Source of the DNA: JBCCXL01 sp039191605
Lineage (GTDB): Bacteria > Acidobacteriota > Thermoanaerobaculia > Multivoradales > JAHZIX01
Length of the DNA stretch: 64,000 bases
Direction of reading: 5' to 3'
NCBI GenBank assembly: GCA_039191605.1
Contig: JBCCXL010000009.1
Location: 1 to 64,000 of the forward strand
In this document: positions 52,573 to 61,782 of the stretch, piece after piece
Numbering within the stretch: the first letter of the stretch is position 1
Layout: the number at the start of each line of letters is the position of its first letter
Translations under genes and position numbers: made by a program
The notes under the pieces: generated by a model
What the model saw: only the letters and a program-made list of their open reading frames with translations
What the model was told of the DNA's origin: nothing
Databases searched by the model: none

Positions 52573-53241
52573 GTGACTTATTTCGCTTCCCGAGACGGAG
52601 ACGTACCGATGCGCTCCAGCTCTACGCCCACGCCCGAGACCTCTTCTCTCGCCCATCGAATCCGATCCTTGACGGCCGCCCAGCGGCAGCTGCTGGAGGA
52701 GCGCTTGGGGGATCTCGAGGTCAGTCTGGCGTTCTTCGATCAGCAGCAGGAATCTCGGCTGCAGCCGAGAAATGAGATCGAGAGTCAGCTAGCGGATATC
52801 TGGCAGCAGGTTCTGGGCCTGGATGCCGTCGGCGTAGAGGATAATTTTTTCGATCTCGGCGGAGACTCCATTCTCAGTATTCGGATCGTCGCCAAGGCCC
52901 ACCGCCAGGGTCTCAAGCTGACCTCCAAGCAGCTCTTCGAGCATCCCACCATCGCGGAGTTAGCGCAGCGGGTTGAGTTAGTCCCCGTCGCCGCTCCGGG
53001 GGCTGGCTCTTCCGGGCCGCAGAGGGACGTGGCGAAGCTGCCCGCCCGCCAGCTGGCTCCGGAGGACTTCCCCGAAGCCGAGCTCTCGCGGGATGATCTG
53101 AATCGAATCCTCGACAAGATCCAAAGCCGCCAGCAGTCCCGCCACGATGTCAGGAAGCTGGTGATTTTCGGCAGCGATCGGGGAGACGGGGTTCAGGTCT
53201 TACAGGTTCCTTCCGCCGCTGCCCTCAGCTCTGCCGGCTGA
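52573..53241 (+). CDS. Stand-alone peptidyl carrier protein (NRPS-type)
   Basis: 222 aa from GTG 52573, chosen for GAGGAGG 5 nt upstream; ATG 52609 is an alternative. A short helical region (SLTAAQRQLLEERLGDL) resembles an NRPS C-terminal linker. The carrier domain spans about 67-140: NEIESQLADIWQQVLGLDAV, then VEDNFFDLGGDSILSIRIV with the phosphopantetheine Ser99, and LFEHPTIAELAQRV. The tail (about 145-222) holds DDLNRILDKIQ and is otherwise unrecognised. No condensation or adenylation domain accompanies it, so loading must be in trans. It is followed by a carbamoyltransferase and an SGNH protein. Confidence 0.85.
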   Translation: MTYFASRDGDVPMRSSSTPTPETSSLAHRIRSLTAAQRQLLEERLGDLEVSLAFFDQQQESRLQPRNEIESQLADIWQQVLGLDAVGVEDNFFDLGGDSILSIRIVAKAHRQGLKLTSKQLFEHPTIAELAQRVELVPVAAPGAGSSGPQRDVAKLPARQLAPEDFPEAELSRDDLNRILDKIQSRQQSRHDVRKLVIFGSDRGDGVQVLQVPSAAALSSAG

Positions 53242-53317
53242 GAAGGACCTCGGGCGGATGGGTCCGGGCCGGAGGGGAGCGATAGCCCGGTGATCTTGAT
53301 GACTTCCCGCTGATGCC

Positions 53318-55093
53318 GTGAACATCGTCGGGATCAGCGCCTTCTACCATGAGTCTGCCTGCTGCCTGTTGCAGCGGGGGCGTTTGGTAGCGGCGGCAGC
53401 GGAGGAGAGGTTTTCGCGCCGCAAGCATGATCCTCGCCTTCCGGTAGAGGCGTTTCGCTTCTGCCTTCAGCAGGCGGGCCTCGACATCACGGAGATCGAC
53501 CTTCTGGCCTATTACGAGCAGCCAGAGGAAAAGCTAGGGCGCCAGCTATGGAGTGGACCTCCCGCTGGGGGAAGTCCCGATCTCCCGTGGCTAGATGCTC
53601 GGGCACCGCTGCGGGCGCTGCGGGAAGAATTGGGCTATGACGGCGAGATTCGCTGCTACCCACACCACCTCTCCCATGCCGCCAGCGCCTATTTCTTCTC
53701 CGACTTTTCCGAGGCGGCGGTGCTCACGGCGGATGGGGTAGGGGAGTGGGATACGACGGGCTATTTTCATGGCCGCGGGGGGAGCTTAGAAACCCTCGAG
53801 ACGGTGCGCTTCCCCCACTCCTTGGGGCTGCTCTACTCCGCCTTCACCAGCTACCTCGGTTTCCGGGTCAACGGCGGGGAGTACAAGGTGATGGGCTTAG
53901 CCCCTTATGGGCAGCCGCGCTTTTTCGATTCGATCGCTCAGTTGGTGCGCACCGCTCCGGACGGGCGCTATGTGATCGATCAGCGCTACTTTGACTACAT
54001 CGATGGCCGCCGGATGGAATCTCCAGCCCTGGAGGCCCTGCTCGGGCAGCCCCGCCGTAGCCCGGAATCGCCGATCGAAGAGTTTCACCACGATGTGGCC
54101 GCCTCGATCCAGCTGCTGTTGGAGGAGGTGTTAGTGCAAAAGGTGCGCTACCTTCAGGCGAGAACCCAGGCGCAGGATCTATGCCTGGCGGGGGGAGTGG
54201 CGCTGAATTGTGTTGCCAACGCCCGAATTCGTCGCGAGGGTGGATTTCAGCGGCTCTTTGTTCAGCCGGCGGCGGGAGACTCCGGCGCTTGTCTCGGCGC
54301 CGCTGCCCTCGCCTGGGCGGAGCGAGGGGAGCGTAGCGAGGCGTTGCCCCATATTCGGCTCGGTCCGTCCTTCGAGGATGGGGAGGTGGCCCAGCTGGTG
54401 GCCGATACCCTCGGTCCAGAGGTCTTCGAGGCGGCGGATTATCGGCACCGCCGAGGGGAGCTCGACGAGGCTCTGGCAGCCGCTCTCGATAAGGGGGAAA
54501 TTCTCGGCTTTTTTCAGGGCGCTATGGAGCACGGTCCGCGGGCCCTCGGTGGCCGCAGCCTGTTGGCGGACCCGAGGCGCGATGAGATTCGCGACCGGCT
54601 CAATCGGCTAGTGAAGCAGAGAGAAGACTTTCGTCCCTTCGCCCCCGCCGTGCTGGAAGAGGAGGCCGCGGAGCATTTCGAGCTCTCCGGCCCCTCGCCC
54701 TACATGTTGGAGACCTGCGCCGTGCGCTCCGCCCTCGAGCTGCCGGCGATCACCCACGTCAACGGGTCTGCTCGTCCCCAGACGGTAGACCCTCAGCGGG
54801 CGCCGGAGCTCTACCGCCTGCTGCGGGCATTTCAGCGCCGGACCGGGTGCCCGGTGCTCCTCAATACCTCCCTCAACGTCCGCGGAGAGCCGATCGTGTG
54901 TACTCCGCAAGATGCTTTGCTGTGCTTCGCTCGGGCCGGCTTCGACGGTCTGGCGTTGGGGTCTTTTCTGCTGCGGCGGTGGATGCTTCCGGAGCGGTGG
55001 CAGGCGATGCTGCCGGCCTGGCAGCCGTCCCCGCAGCGATGGAGAGACGCCGACAGTGACCCACTTCGCAGCAATCTCTACACCTTTGTATAG
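53318..55093 (+). CDS. NodU/CmcH-family O-carbamoyltransferase
   Basis: 591 aa from GTG 53318. It opens VGISAFYHESACCLL. The N-terminal Kae1/TsaD-like domain has HHLSHAASAYFFSDF, VLTADGVGEWDTT, NGGEYKVMGLAPYG, GGVALNCVANARI and PAAGDSGACLGAA. The C-terminal domain has FFQGAMEHGPRALGGRSLLA and REDFRPFAPAVL, and ends NTSLNVRGEPIVCTP. The enzyme makes carbamoyl-AMP from carbamoyl phosphate and ATP and transfers the carbamoyl group to a hydroxyl. Family members decorate Nod factors, antibiotics and other secondary products. It lies 76 bp after the carrier-protein gene, so the acceptor may be carrier-bound. Confidence 0.92.
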   Translation: MNIVGISAFYHESACCLLQRGRLVAAAAEERFSRRKHDPRLPVEAFRFCLQQAGLDITEIDLLAYYEQPEEKLGRQLWSGPPAGGSPDLPWLDARAPLRALREELGYDGEIRCYPHHLSHAASAYFFSDFSEAAVLTADGVGEWDTTGYFHGRGGSLETLETVRFPHSLGLLYSAFTSYLGFRVNGGEYKVMGLAPYGQPRFFDSIAQLVRTAPDGRYVIDQRYFDYIDGRRMESPALEALLGQPRRSPESPIEEFHHDVAASIQLLLEEVLVQKVRYLQARTQAQDLCLAGGVALNCVANARIRREGGFQRLFVQPAAGDSGACLGAAALAWAERGERSEALPHIRLGPSFEDGEVAQLVADTLGPEVFEAADYRHRRGELDEALAAALDKGEILGFFQGAMEHGPRALGGRSLLADPRRDEIRDRLNRLVKQREDFRPFAPAVLEEEAAEHFELSGPSPYMLETCAVRSALELPAITHVNGSARPQTVDPQRAPELYRLLRAFQRRTGCPVLLNTSLNVRGEPIVCTPQDALLCFARAGFDGLALGSFLLRRWMLPERWQAMLPAWQPSPQRWRDADSDPLRSNLYTFV

Positions 55094-55100
55094 AGAGGGC

Positions 55101-55150
55101 TCTTTCATTTGCCCTCATTTGCCCTCATTTGCCCTCACTTGCTCTCGCTG
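55101..55150 (+). repeat. 10-bp tandem repeat after the carbamoyltransferase gene
   Basis: Five units of about GCCCTCATTT begin 8 bp after the stop; the middle units are exact and the outer ones degenerate. Confidence 0.8.
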
Positions 55151-55254
55151 TCCCGTGGTGGAGGGGCTGACGTAGTTTCGGCCCAGTTCACCCAAGAGTT
55201 TCGCTGAACCCCTATCAATCTCCGGGTCTCAACCATGAGTTTCACCCTTCAGCC

Positions 55255-57663
55255 ATGAGCCGCCGAGGCGAGCCTGCCGAGGCTTCCCCCCCTGCGACCG
55301 CCGGTCCTCGCCGCCGACCGCCGTCGGCGCGAGAGCAGCAGAGCCGTGAGCTCGGCCGGCTGCTGGCCGACCCCAAGGTAGCGCGGGCGGTTCGCCTGCT
55401 GCAGCAGGTGGATCTCGTCGGCGCTGCGTCTCGCTCCGGCACCGATGAGAGCAGAGGAGCGGGCGCCGAGAGTCGAGAAGGTGTGGGGAGCAAAGAGGGC
55501 CGGCCTCGAGCGATCTCCATTTGGCAACCGGTGCTAGACGCTAGCGAGCCGGCGGCGGCAGCGGCTCCGCGGTCAGTGCGCGCCTTTCGGCGGCCAGCGC
55601 CCTCGCCCCTGGGGGATCATTACGCCGAGCAGAGAGAAATCTCGGCTCGGCCCCAAGCCGGGGTGCCGAGGGTCGTCTTCTTTGGCGAGTCGGTAGCGGC
55701 GGGCTACCTCTACGCTCCGGCCTACACCCCGGCGAAAGTGCTGGAGTCGGGGTTGAGGGAGCGCCTGGAGGGGGCTGCCGAAGTGGTGGACCTCGCGCGC
55801 ACCAACGAGACCTGCGCGGGGTTGGTGAGCAAGGTCGAGGCGAGCGAGCAGCTCTCCCCGGACGCCTTCGTGGTGTTCACCGGCAATAACTGGAATCTCC
55901 TGGAGACGCCGGAGCTTTCCGCCTACGCGCCCACCGTTGCGGATCGGCAGACCTTCGCCCGGGCGCTGCGGGAACGGGGCTGGGAAGGGCCGAAGCGCCT
56001 CGCCTGGCGTCGCCTGGAGTCGCGGGTGAGAAAAACGCTGGATACCGTCGCTCGGGTTGCCGCCGGGCGGCCGGTGGTGATGGTGATCCCCGAGGTGAAT
56101 CTCGCCCACTGGTCCGCACGGCAGCCGCCGCCGTGGCTTCCGGGGAGCGCCAATGGGCGCTGGCATGCCGCCTTTGAGGCGGGAGAAGAGGCGCTGGCTC
56201 GGGGGGCCGTGGAGGAGGTGGAAGAGCTCGTCGCCGTGCTCGAGGAGCTGGACGGCGGAATGGCCGCCGCTACCCACCGGCTGGCGGCGGAAGCCGCCTT
56301 GCTGAAGGGGGATACGGAAGAGGCCCTGAGGCGCTGTCAGCAGGAGGTGGAGGCGGAGAGCTACGTCACCCTCTGCTTCCTGGGCTCACCGCGGATTACT
56401 CCCCGGCTCCAGGATCTGCTGCGCCGAGAGTCGGAGCGCCTGGGCTTTCTCACCGTGGACGTGCCTCGACTGCTGCGGGGAATCGAGGCGGTGCCCGGGC
56501 GGCGCTTCTTCCTCGACTACTGCCACCTCTCCGGCGAAGGAATTCAGCGGGTGATGGCGGCGACGGCGGCAACTTTGGCGCCAGCTCTAGAGCCAGAATT
56601 GGAAGAGGCGTCGACCTCAGCCACAGCCACAGCCACAGCCACAGCCACAGCCACAGCCTCCCTCGAGAGCGATCCGTCTCCGAGCATAAGTAGGGAGCTC
56701 ATCCAGCTGCCGGAGCTCTCCCCCGAGGTGGAGGCGCGGGCGCTGCTGGGGGCCGCGGTGCACAGTGCCCATCGGCTTCTGCCCTTGGGCTCGAGCAAGC
56801 GGGCTCAGTTGTCGCCGTGGCTGCGGGAGGCGGTGAGCGCCCACCCGGCGGCGCTGGACGCGATGGAGGATCTGCTGGAGGCGCGCACCGCCAGCGCCGA
56901 GGCGGTGCTGACCCTGGCCCACGACCGGCAGATGGCGAGGGAGCATGGCCTCACGCTGCAGCACGGCTGGGCGTGGGACCACCTCGATTCAGATCTGTGG
57001 CTGGCGATCTACCAGGTGCTGGAAGAGCTGCGGCCGGAGCGAGCCCGCGAGCTCCAGCGGCGGCTGCTGCAGCGGCTCGGCGTGGGGGAAAAGGGTAGAG
57101 AGCTGATCCGGCGCCCTTTCCTGTGGGAGCCCCTGGAGCGCTTCTTCCCGGAGGCGATGGCTCCCCGGGAGCGAACGAGCCGAGCGCCCCTGCGCTGCCC
57201 CTGGCCGAAGGTCTCCTTGACTTTGGTTCTCCGCGAGATGAGCCCTGATCAGGCGGTTGGAGGGGTGGAGCTGAAGATCGTAGCGCGCCGTCCCGATCCT
57301 TCGCCGCCGATCCTCACCTGGAATGCCACCGCTGGGGGGGCACCTCGCCCTGCGGTTTCCGAGGGCCGGATCTTTCTGCGGCGGGAGCTGCCGGCGGGGG
57401 AAGAGTGGGAAGTTGGGGCGTTTCCGGTGGGTTCCGGCTGGAGGCGAAAAATTCTGTGTCTCGAAGACCCTTCGCTAAGGCCGGGCCTCTACCGACTGAC
57501 CCTCCGCTGGCCGCCCTGGGGCGAGGATGGGGTGAAAGCCTACCGCCGGGCGGTGGAGCGATTGGAAGAAGGAGTCAAGGCGGATCTGCATCCGGTCTTC
57601 GGGGAGCTATACTCCGTCCACGCACGCCAGCTGCGCGCTACGGAAACGGGGGCGATTCAGTGA
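55255..57663 (+). CDS. Large SGNH/GDSL-hydrolase-like protein
   Basis: 802 aa. Residues 1-135 are disordered and Arg/Ser/Ala-rich. An SGNH-like domain follows: VFFGESVAAGYLYAP (nucleophile Ser146 candidate, GES form), FTGNNWNLL (block III, about 208-216), and LDYCHLSGEGIQ with the DxxH pair (about 421-424). Residues about 455-470 are a Thr-Ala run coded by about seven ACAGCC units. The C-terminal ~320 residues have no family I recognise. There is no signal peptide. Being the third gene of the carrier protein-carbamoyltransferase set, it may transfer or release an acyl group from the product. That role is inferred. Confidence 0.68.
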   Translation: MSRRGEPAEASPPATAGPRRRPPSAREQQSRELGRLLADPKVARAVRLLQQVDLVGAASRSGTDESRGAGAESREGVGSKEGRPRAISIWQPVLDASEPAAAAAPRSVRAFRRPAPSPLGDHYAEQREISARPQAGVPRVVFFGESVAAGYLYAPAYTPAKVLESGLRERLEGAAEVVDLARTNETCAGLVSKVEASEQLSPDAFVVFTGNNWNLLETPELSAYAPTVADRQTFARALRERGWEGPKRLAWRRLESRVRKTLDTVARVAAGRPVVMVIPEVNLAHWSARQPPPWLPGSANGRWHAAFEAGEEALARGAVEEVEELVAVLEELDGGMAAATHRLAAEAALLKGDTEEALRRCQQEVEAESYVTLCFLGSPRITPRLQDLLRRESERLGFLTVDVPRLLRGIEAVPGRRFFLDYCHLSGEGIQRVMAATAATLAPALEPELEEASTSATATATATATATASLESDPSPSISRELIQLPELSPEVEARALLGAAVHSAHRLLPLGSSKRAQLSPWLREAVSAHPAALDAMEDLLEARTASAEAVLTLAHDRQMAREHGLTLQHGWAWDHLDSDLWLAIYQVLEELRPERARELQRRLLQRLGVGEKGRELIRRPFLWEPLERFFPEAMAPRERTSRAPLRCPWPKVSLTLVLREMSPDQAVGGVELKIVARRPDPSPPILTWNATAGGAPRPAVSEGRIFLRRELPAGEEWEVGAFPVGSGWRRKILCLEDPSLRPGLYRLTLRWPPWGEDGVKAYRRAVERLEEGVKADLHPVFGELYSVHARQLRATETGAIQ

Positions 57664-57853
57664 AGAACGCCTCCTCTTTTCCTGATCCCGACAGTTTTCG
57701 GGGTCGCCATAAGCAGCGATTATAGAGATTTTCGTATCCACGAAAGACTTGCGCGAAGATGGATCTTGTCTACAATATTAGCGTTGTAATCAAGCAATCG
57801 CTGTTTCGTCTCCATTTTGTGACCCGCTGCCGCAGTCTGCTCTAGGATTTCCC

Positions 57854-60310
57854 GTGCTCCAAGATCTGATCCGCGCCATTCGCAGAGCTCTCCGCGCCCA
57901 TCGACGGACTCCCGGCTTCACCGCCGTGGCGGTGGTGACCTTCGCGCTCGGTTTAGGGGCGTTGGCGGTGATCTACGGCTTTGTTCGCTGGACCCTCTTC
58001 ATCTCGGCGACCTTCGAGGAGCCTCAGCGTCTTGCGATGGTGGTTTCTTCGCAGCCTCAGCGGGACGCGTATCGACTTTCGGTTTCCTACGCGGACTTCC
58101 TCGATTGGCGAGAGCAGACCGGCGTTTTCGAAGCGTTTGAGGCGGTATCGAACCGTCGGCCGGTGGTGTTGACGGATGGCGATCAGCCAGAGCTCCTGGG
58201 AGCAGAATTCGTCTCCTCAGGCTATTTCGATCTTTTGGGGCTTCAGCTGCACAGCGGACGCGGTTTTTTCGCTGAGGAGGATCGCACCGTCGGCACCCAT
58301 CCGGTGGTGGTGCTGAGTCATGAGTATTGGCAACGCCGCTTCGGCGGAGATCCCGACATCCTCGAGCGCACCGTCTCGCTGAATCACATTCCCCATCAGG
58401 TCGTGGGGGTGATGGCGCCGAGTTATCGCGGCATCATGTGGGAGAAGGTGGAGATCTGGCTGCCGATGCACATGGCGCCGCTCTTCCTCAAGCCCGATTA
58501 CCTGGAGAATCGAGGCATCCACTGGCATATGACCGTCGCCCGTCTGGCGGATGATGCCACCTTCGATCAGGCCCATGAGGCGCTGAACTCCGTAGCGACA
58601 GAGCTGGAGCGCTTGTATCCCAGCACCAACCGTGGATACCGCGTCGCGGTGTATTCGATGCGCTCCCTGTATTTCGATTATGTCGCTCAGGATCTTTGGG
58701 TCTCCTTGATCGGGGCGCTGGTGCTGCTGCTGCTCTGCTGCGTGAACATCGCGGCGCTGCTGCTGATTCGCGGCGTGCGCCGCATGCGCGAAACCGCCGT
58801 GCGCCGTGCGCTGGGCGCAAAGCGGCGGCAGCTGGTCTTCGACCTACAGATGGAGAGCGTCACCCTGGGAGTTCTCGGAGGCCTGTTGGGGTTGGCTTTG
58901 GCCAAGCTCTTCATCGGGCCTCTGGTGGCGGAGGGAACGATTCCGCCGGTGAGCTTCGCTCCGAACTACATCGACAGCCATGTCCTCGCTCTCGGTCTCG
59001 GGGCGAGCGTCGTCTGTGGCCTGGTCTTCGGCCTGCCGGCTTTGGTGCAGGCGCTGGCGGCGGACCCTAATCGACATCTGCGTCAGAGCGGCTTGAAGAC
59101 CCTGTCTCGGCCTTTCCGTCTCGGCCTCAACGCGATGATCACCGTCGAGGTGGCGCTGTCCTTGGTGCTGCTCTTCTTCGCCGGCCAGAACTTCTCGACC
59201 TTCGCCGATCTGCGAGATGCGGACCCCGGCTTCCCGGCGGATGAGCTGATGGCGGCGCGGGTCGATCTGCAGAGCTCTAGCGCGGAAGAGCTGGATCAGG
59301 TCGCTCGCCTGTACTCCCAGATGGAGGTCGCCGTGGAGGCGCTGCCGGGAGTCGAGACCGCCGCTCTGGTGGGACCGAACGCTCCGCCGCAGGTGAATTT
59401 CTACACCGACATCACCGTCGAGGATCGCCTGGGGGAATCCATCGACGACGCCAGCCTGCGGGCGTATCGCCAATACGTCAGCCCCGGCTACTTCCAAACC
59501 CTGGGGCTGGACCTGGTGGAGGGGCGCGTGTTCCGCGATTCCGACACTCTGGATTCCCCGGGGGTGGTGGTGCTCAGTGAAGCGCTGGCGGACCTGCTGT
59601 GGCCCGATGGCGGCGCCCTCGGGCAGCGCGTCCATCGCGGAAAGCCCGATGCTGACTTCCCCTGGCTGGAGGTCGTCGGCGTGGTGCGCACGGCGCGCAA
59701 CCGGGGGGTGCGGAATCTCGGTCAGGGGGCCGACCTGGATATTTACTTCCCTCTCTACCAGGACCCGGTGCGGCAGGCGAGCCTGGTTCTGCACACGCCG
59801 GAGGTGCCCACCGGGATCTCGGCGCAGCTGCGGGAGGTGATCGGCGGACTGGACCCGGCGGTTCCCATCTACGAGGTCTCGACGCTGCGGGAAGCGCTGA
59901 GGAATCAGGCGGCGGACAGCTGGTTTGTGGCGGTGGTGACCGGTCTCTCCGCCACCATTGCGGCCCTGGTTGCGGCCATTGGTCTCTACGGAATCCTGGC
60001 TTACGGAGTGCGGCAGAGAACCGCGGAGCTCGGTGTGCGCATGGCTTTGGGAGCCTCTGCAAGATCTGTAATGAGCACCGTGGTGGCGCGAGGGATGGCG
60101 CTGGTGGGGGTCGGTCTGGCCCTCGGGCTGGCGCTGATCTACTCGGTCACGGCCCTGGCGGATTTGGTTCCGGCGAACCGCGACTCTCCGGATCCAGTCT
60201 TGGTCGGCCTGGCGGTTTCGGTGGTGGCCTTAATCTCCTTCCTCGCGGTCTACCTGCCGGCGCGGCGCGCCGTGCTGGTGGAGCCGACGGTGGCGCTGCG
60301 TCACGATTGA
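57854..60310 (+). CDS. ADOP-family (MacB/FtsX-like) ABC permease
   Basis: 818 aa from GTG 57854. RRTPGFTAVAVVTFALGLGA at the N-terminus is the hallmark opening of the 'acidobacterial duplicated orphan permease' group. It has two copies of the MacB_PCD/FtsX unit: periplasmic core about 50-260, three helices about 285-420 (ETAVRRALGAKRRQLVFDL), then a second half with core about 465-680 and helices about 695-810 (RTAELGVRMALGASARSVM). No ATPase gene adjoins it, as is usual for the group. Its role is unproven; MacB-like mechanotransmission or lipid/lipoprotein export is likely. Confidence 0.9.
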   Translation: MLQDLIRAIRRALRAHRRTPGFTAVAVVTFALGLGALAVIYGFVRWTLFISATFEEPQRLAMVVSSQPQRDAYRLSVSYADFLDWREQTGVFEAFEAVSNRRPVVLTDGDQPELLGAEFVSSGYFDLLGLQLHSGRGFFAEEDRTVGTHPVVVLSHEYWQRRFGGDPDILERTVSLNHIPHQVVGVMAPSYRGIMWEKVEIWLPMHMAPLFLKPDYLENRGIHWHMTVARLADDATFDQAHEALNSVATELERLYPSTNRGYRVAVYSMRSLYFDYVAQDLWVSLIGALVLLLLCCVNIAALLLIRGVRRMRETAVRRALGAKRRQLVFDLQMESVTLGVLGGLLGLALAKLFIGPLVAEGTIPPVSFAPNYIDSHVLALGLGASVVCGLVFGLPALVQALAADPNRHLRQSGLKTLSRPFRLGLNAMITVEVALSLVLLFFAGQNFSTFADLRDADPGFPADELMAARVDLQSSSAEELDQVARLYSQMEVAVEALPGVETAALVGPNAPPQVNFYTDITVEDRLGESIDDASLRAYRQYVSPGYFQTLGLDLVEGRVFRDSDTLDSPGVVVLSEALADLLWPDGGALGQRVHRGKPDADFPWLEVVGVVRTARNRGVRNLGQGADLDIYFPLYQDPVRQASLVLHTPEVPTGISAQLREVIGGLDPAVPIYEVSTLREALRNQAADSWFVAVVTGLSATIAALVAAIGLYGILAYGVRQRTAELGVRMALGASARSVMSTVVARGMALVGVGLALGLALIYSVTALADLVPANRDSPDPVLVGLAVSVVALISFLAVYLPARRAVLVEPTVALRHD

Positions 60311-60439
60311 GACCGGGCTCGGGCCGGGACTGAGCTGCGATCCTGGCCGAGCTACAACCGAAATCGGCCTCCTGGAGCAAGCCGGAGCGGTGCGCTGCTC
60401 TTGGCGCGGGGCTGTTTCGGGGAAGGGTTGAGTGAGGTC

Positions 60440-61699
60440 ATGGGAGAGAGCCAATACGACATCGTGGTGGTGGGAGCCGGGCTGGTGGGCCTCGCTACCG
60501 CGAGGGCTCTGTTGCATCAATCTTCGTCAGGTCAGCCTTCGTCACTTCAGGCCTCGCCGGCGACAGATCTCCGCCTCCTGGTGCTGGATCAGGAGCAGCG
60601 TGTGGCGAGTCATCAGAGTGGCCACAACAGCGGCGTGGTGCACTCTGGGCTCTATTACAAACCGGGATCTCTCAAGGCTCGCCTCTGCGCTGAAGGTCGC
60701 GAAGCTCTCTACCGCTATTGCCAGCGGCGGGAGATCGCGGTGGAGCGCTGCGGCAAGCTGGTGGTTGCGGTGGATGAATCCGAGATCCCCGCTTTGGAGG
60801 AGCTGCATCGAAGGGGCGTCGCCAACGGGCTCGACGGGATCGAGCGCCTCGACGAGGCGGGGATTCGGGCCCGGGAGCCGGCGATTCGAGGCGTTGCCGG
60901 GCTGTGGGTGCCGCAGACGGGAATCGTGGACTACCGCGTCGTCGCCGAGGCCTACGCGGCGGACGTCGAGGCCGGCGGCGGGCAGCTGCGCACCGGAGCC
61001 CGGGTGCTGTCGGTGCAGCGCCGCGAGGGAATCAACCGGCTGCAGGTACGCACCGGACGAGGTGTCGAGGAGGTGGACTGCCGGCTGCTGGTGGCCTGCG
61101 CTGGCCTGTGGAGCGATCGTTTGGCGCGAGCCGCCGGGCTGAGGCCGGCGGTGCGAATCGTGCCCTTTCGCGGCGAGTACTACGAGCTGAAGGCCCATTG
61201 CCAGGACCTGGTCAAGAATCTGGTGTATCCGGTGCCCGACCCTCGCTTCCCCTTCCTCGGCGTGCACTTCACCCGTCTGGTGGGCGGCGGTGTGGAGGCG
61301 GGCCCTAACGCCGTGCTCGCTTTGGCCCGCGATGGCTATACCTGGGGTCGGGTGAGCTGGCGGGACCTGGCCTCGGCTTTGCTCTATCCAGGATTCCTGC
61401 GCCTAGCGCTGCGCTACGGGCGAGTGGGGATCATGGAGGTGGCCCGCTCTCTGAGCTCACGGGCCTTCCACCGTTCCCTGCAGCGCCTGATGCCGGAGCT
61501 CAGGCGGGAGGATCTGGTGCGGGCCGGAGCCGGGGTGCGGGCCCAGGCGCTACGCCCCGATGGTCGCCTGGTGGACGACTTCGCCTTGATCGAGGGAGAA
61601 GGCCAGATCCACGTGCTCAATGCTCCCTCGCCCGCGGCGACGGCGTCTCTGGCGATCGGTGTGGAGATCGCTCGCCGAGCGATGCGGCTGGCTGATTGA
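60440..61699 (+). CDS. lhgO: L-2-hydroxyglutarate oxidase/dehydrogenase (LhgO)
   Basis: 419 aa from ATG 60440; near-cognate TTG codons at 60401 and 60428 extend the frame but add nothing conserved. It is a DAO-fold flavoprotein: YDIVVVGAGLVGLATARAL binds FAD. HQSGHNSGVVHSGLYYKPGSLKA is diagnostic for LhgO, and HVLNAPSPAATASLAIG closes the FAD site. The enzyme oxidises L-2-hydroxyglutarate to 2-oxoglutarate, passing electrons to the membrane quinone pool. It lies 129 bp after the permease gene. Confidence 0.92.
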   Translation: MGESQYDIVVVGAGLVGLATARALLHQSSSGQPSSLQASPATDLRLLVLDQEQRVASHQSGHNSGVVHSGLYYKPGSLKARLCAEGREALYRYCQRREIAVERCGKLVVAVDESEIPALEELHRRGVANGLDGIERLDEAGIRAREPAIRGVAGLWVPQTGIVDYRVVAEAYAADVEAGGGQLRTGARVLSVQRREGINRLQVRTGRGVEEVDCRLLVACAGLWSDRLARAAGLRPAVRIVPFRGEYYELKAHCQDLVKNLVYPVPDPRFPFLGVHFTRLVGGGVEAGPNAVLALARDGYTWGRVSWRDLASALLYPGFLRLALRYGRVGIMEVARSLSSRAFHRSLQRLMPELRREDLVRAGAGVRAQALRPDGRLVDDFALIEGEGQIHVLNAPSPAATASLAIGVEIARRAMRLAD

Positions 61700-61782
61700 C
61701 CGCCGTAAGGGCTCAACCTTGTCGCTTCTTCACCGTAGCTGATGTCGACCCCGCTGGCACTCAACGAGGAGAATTCTCGCCG

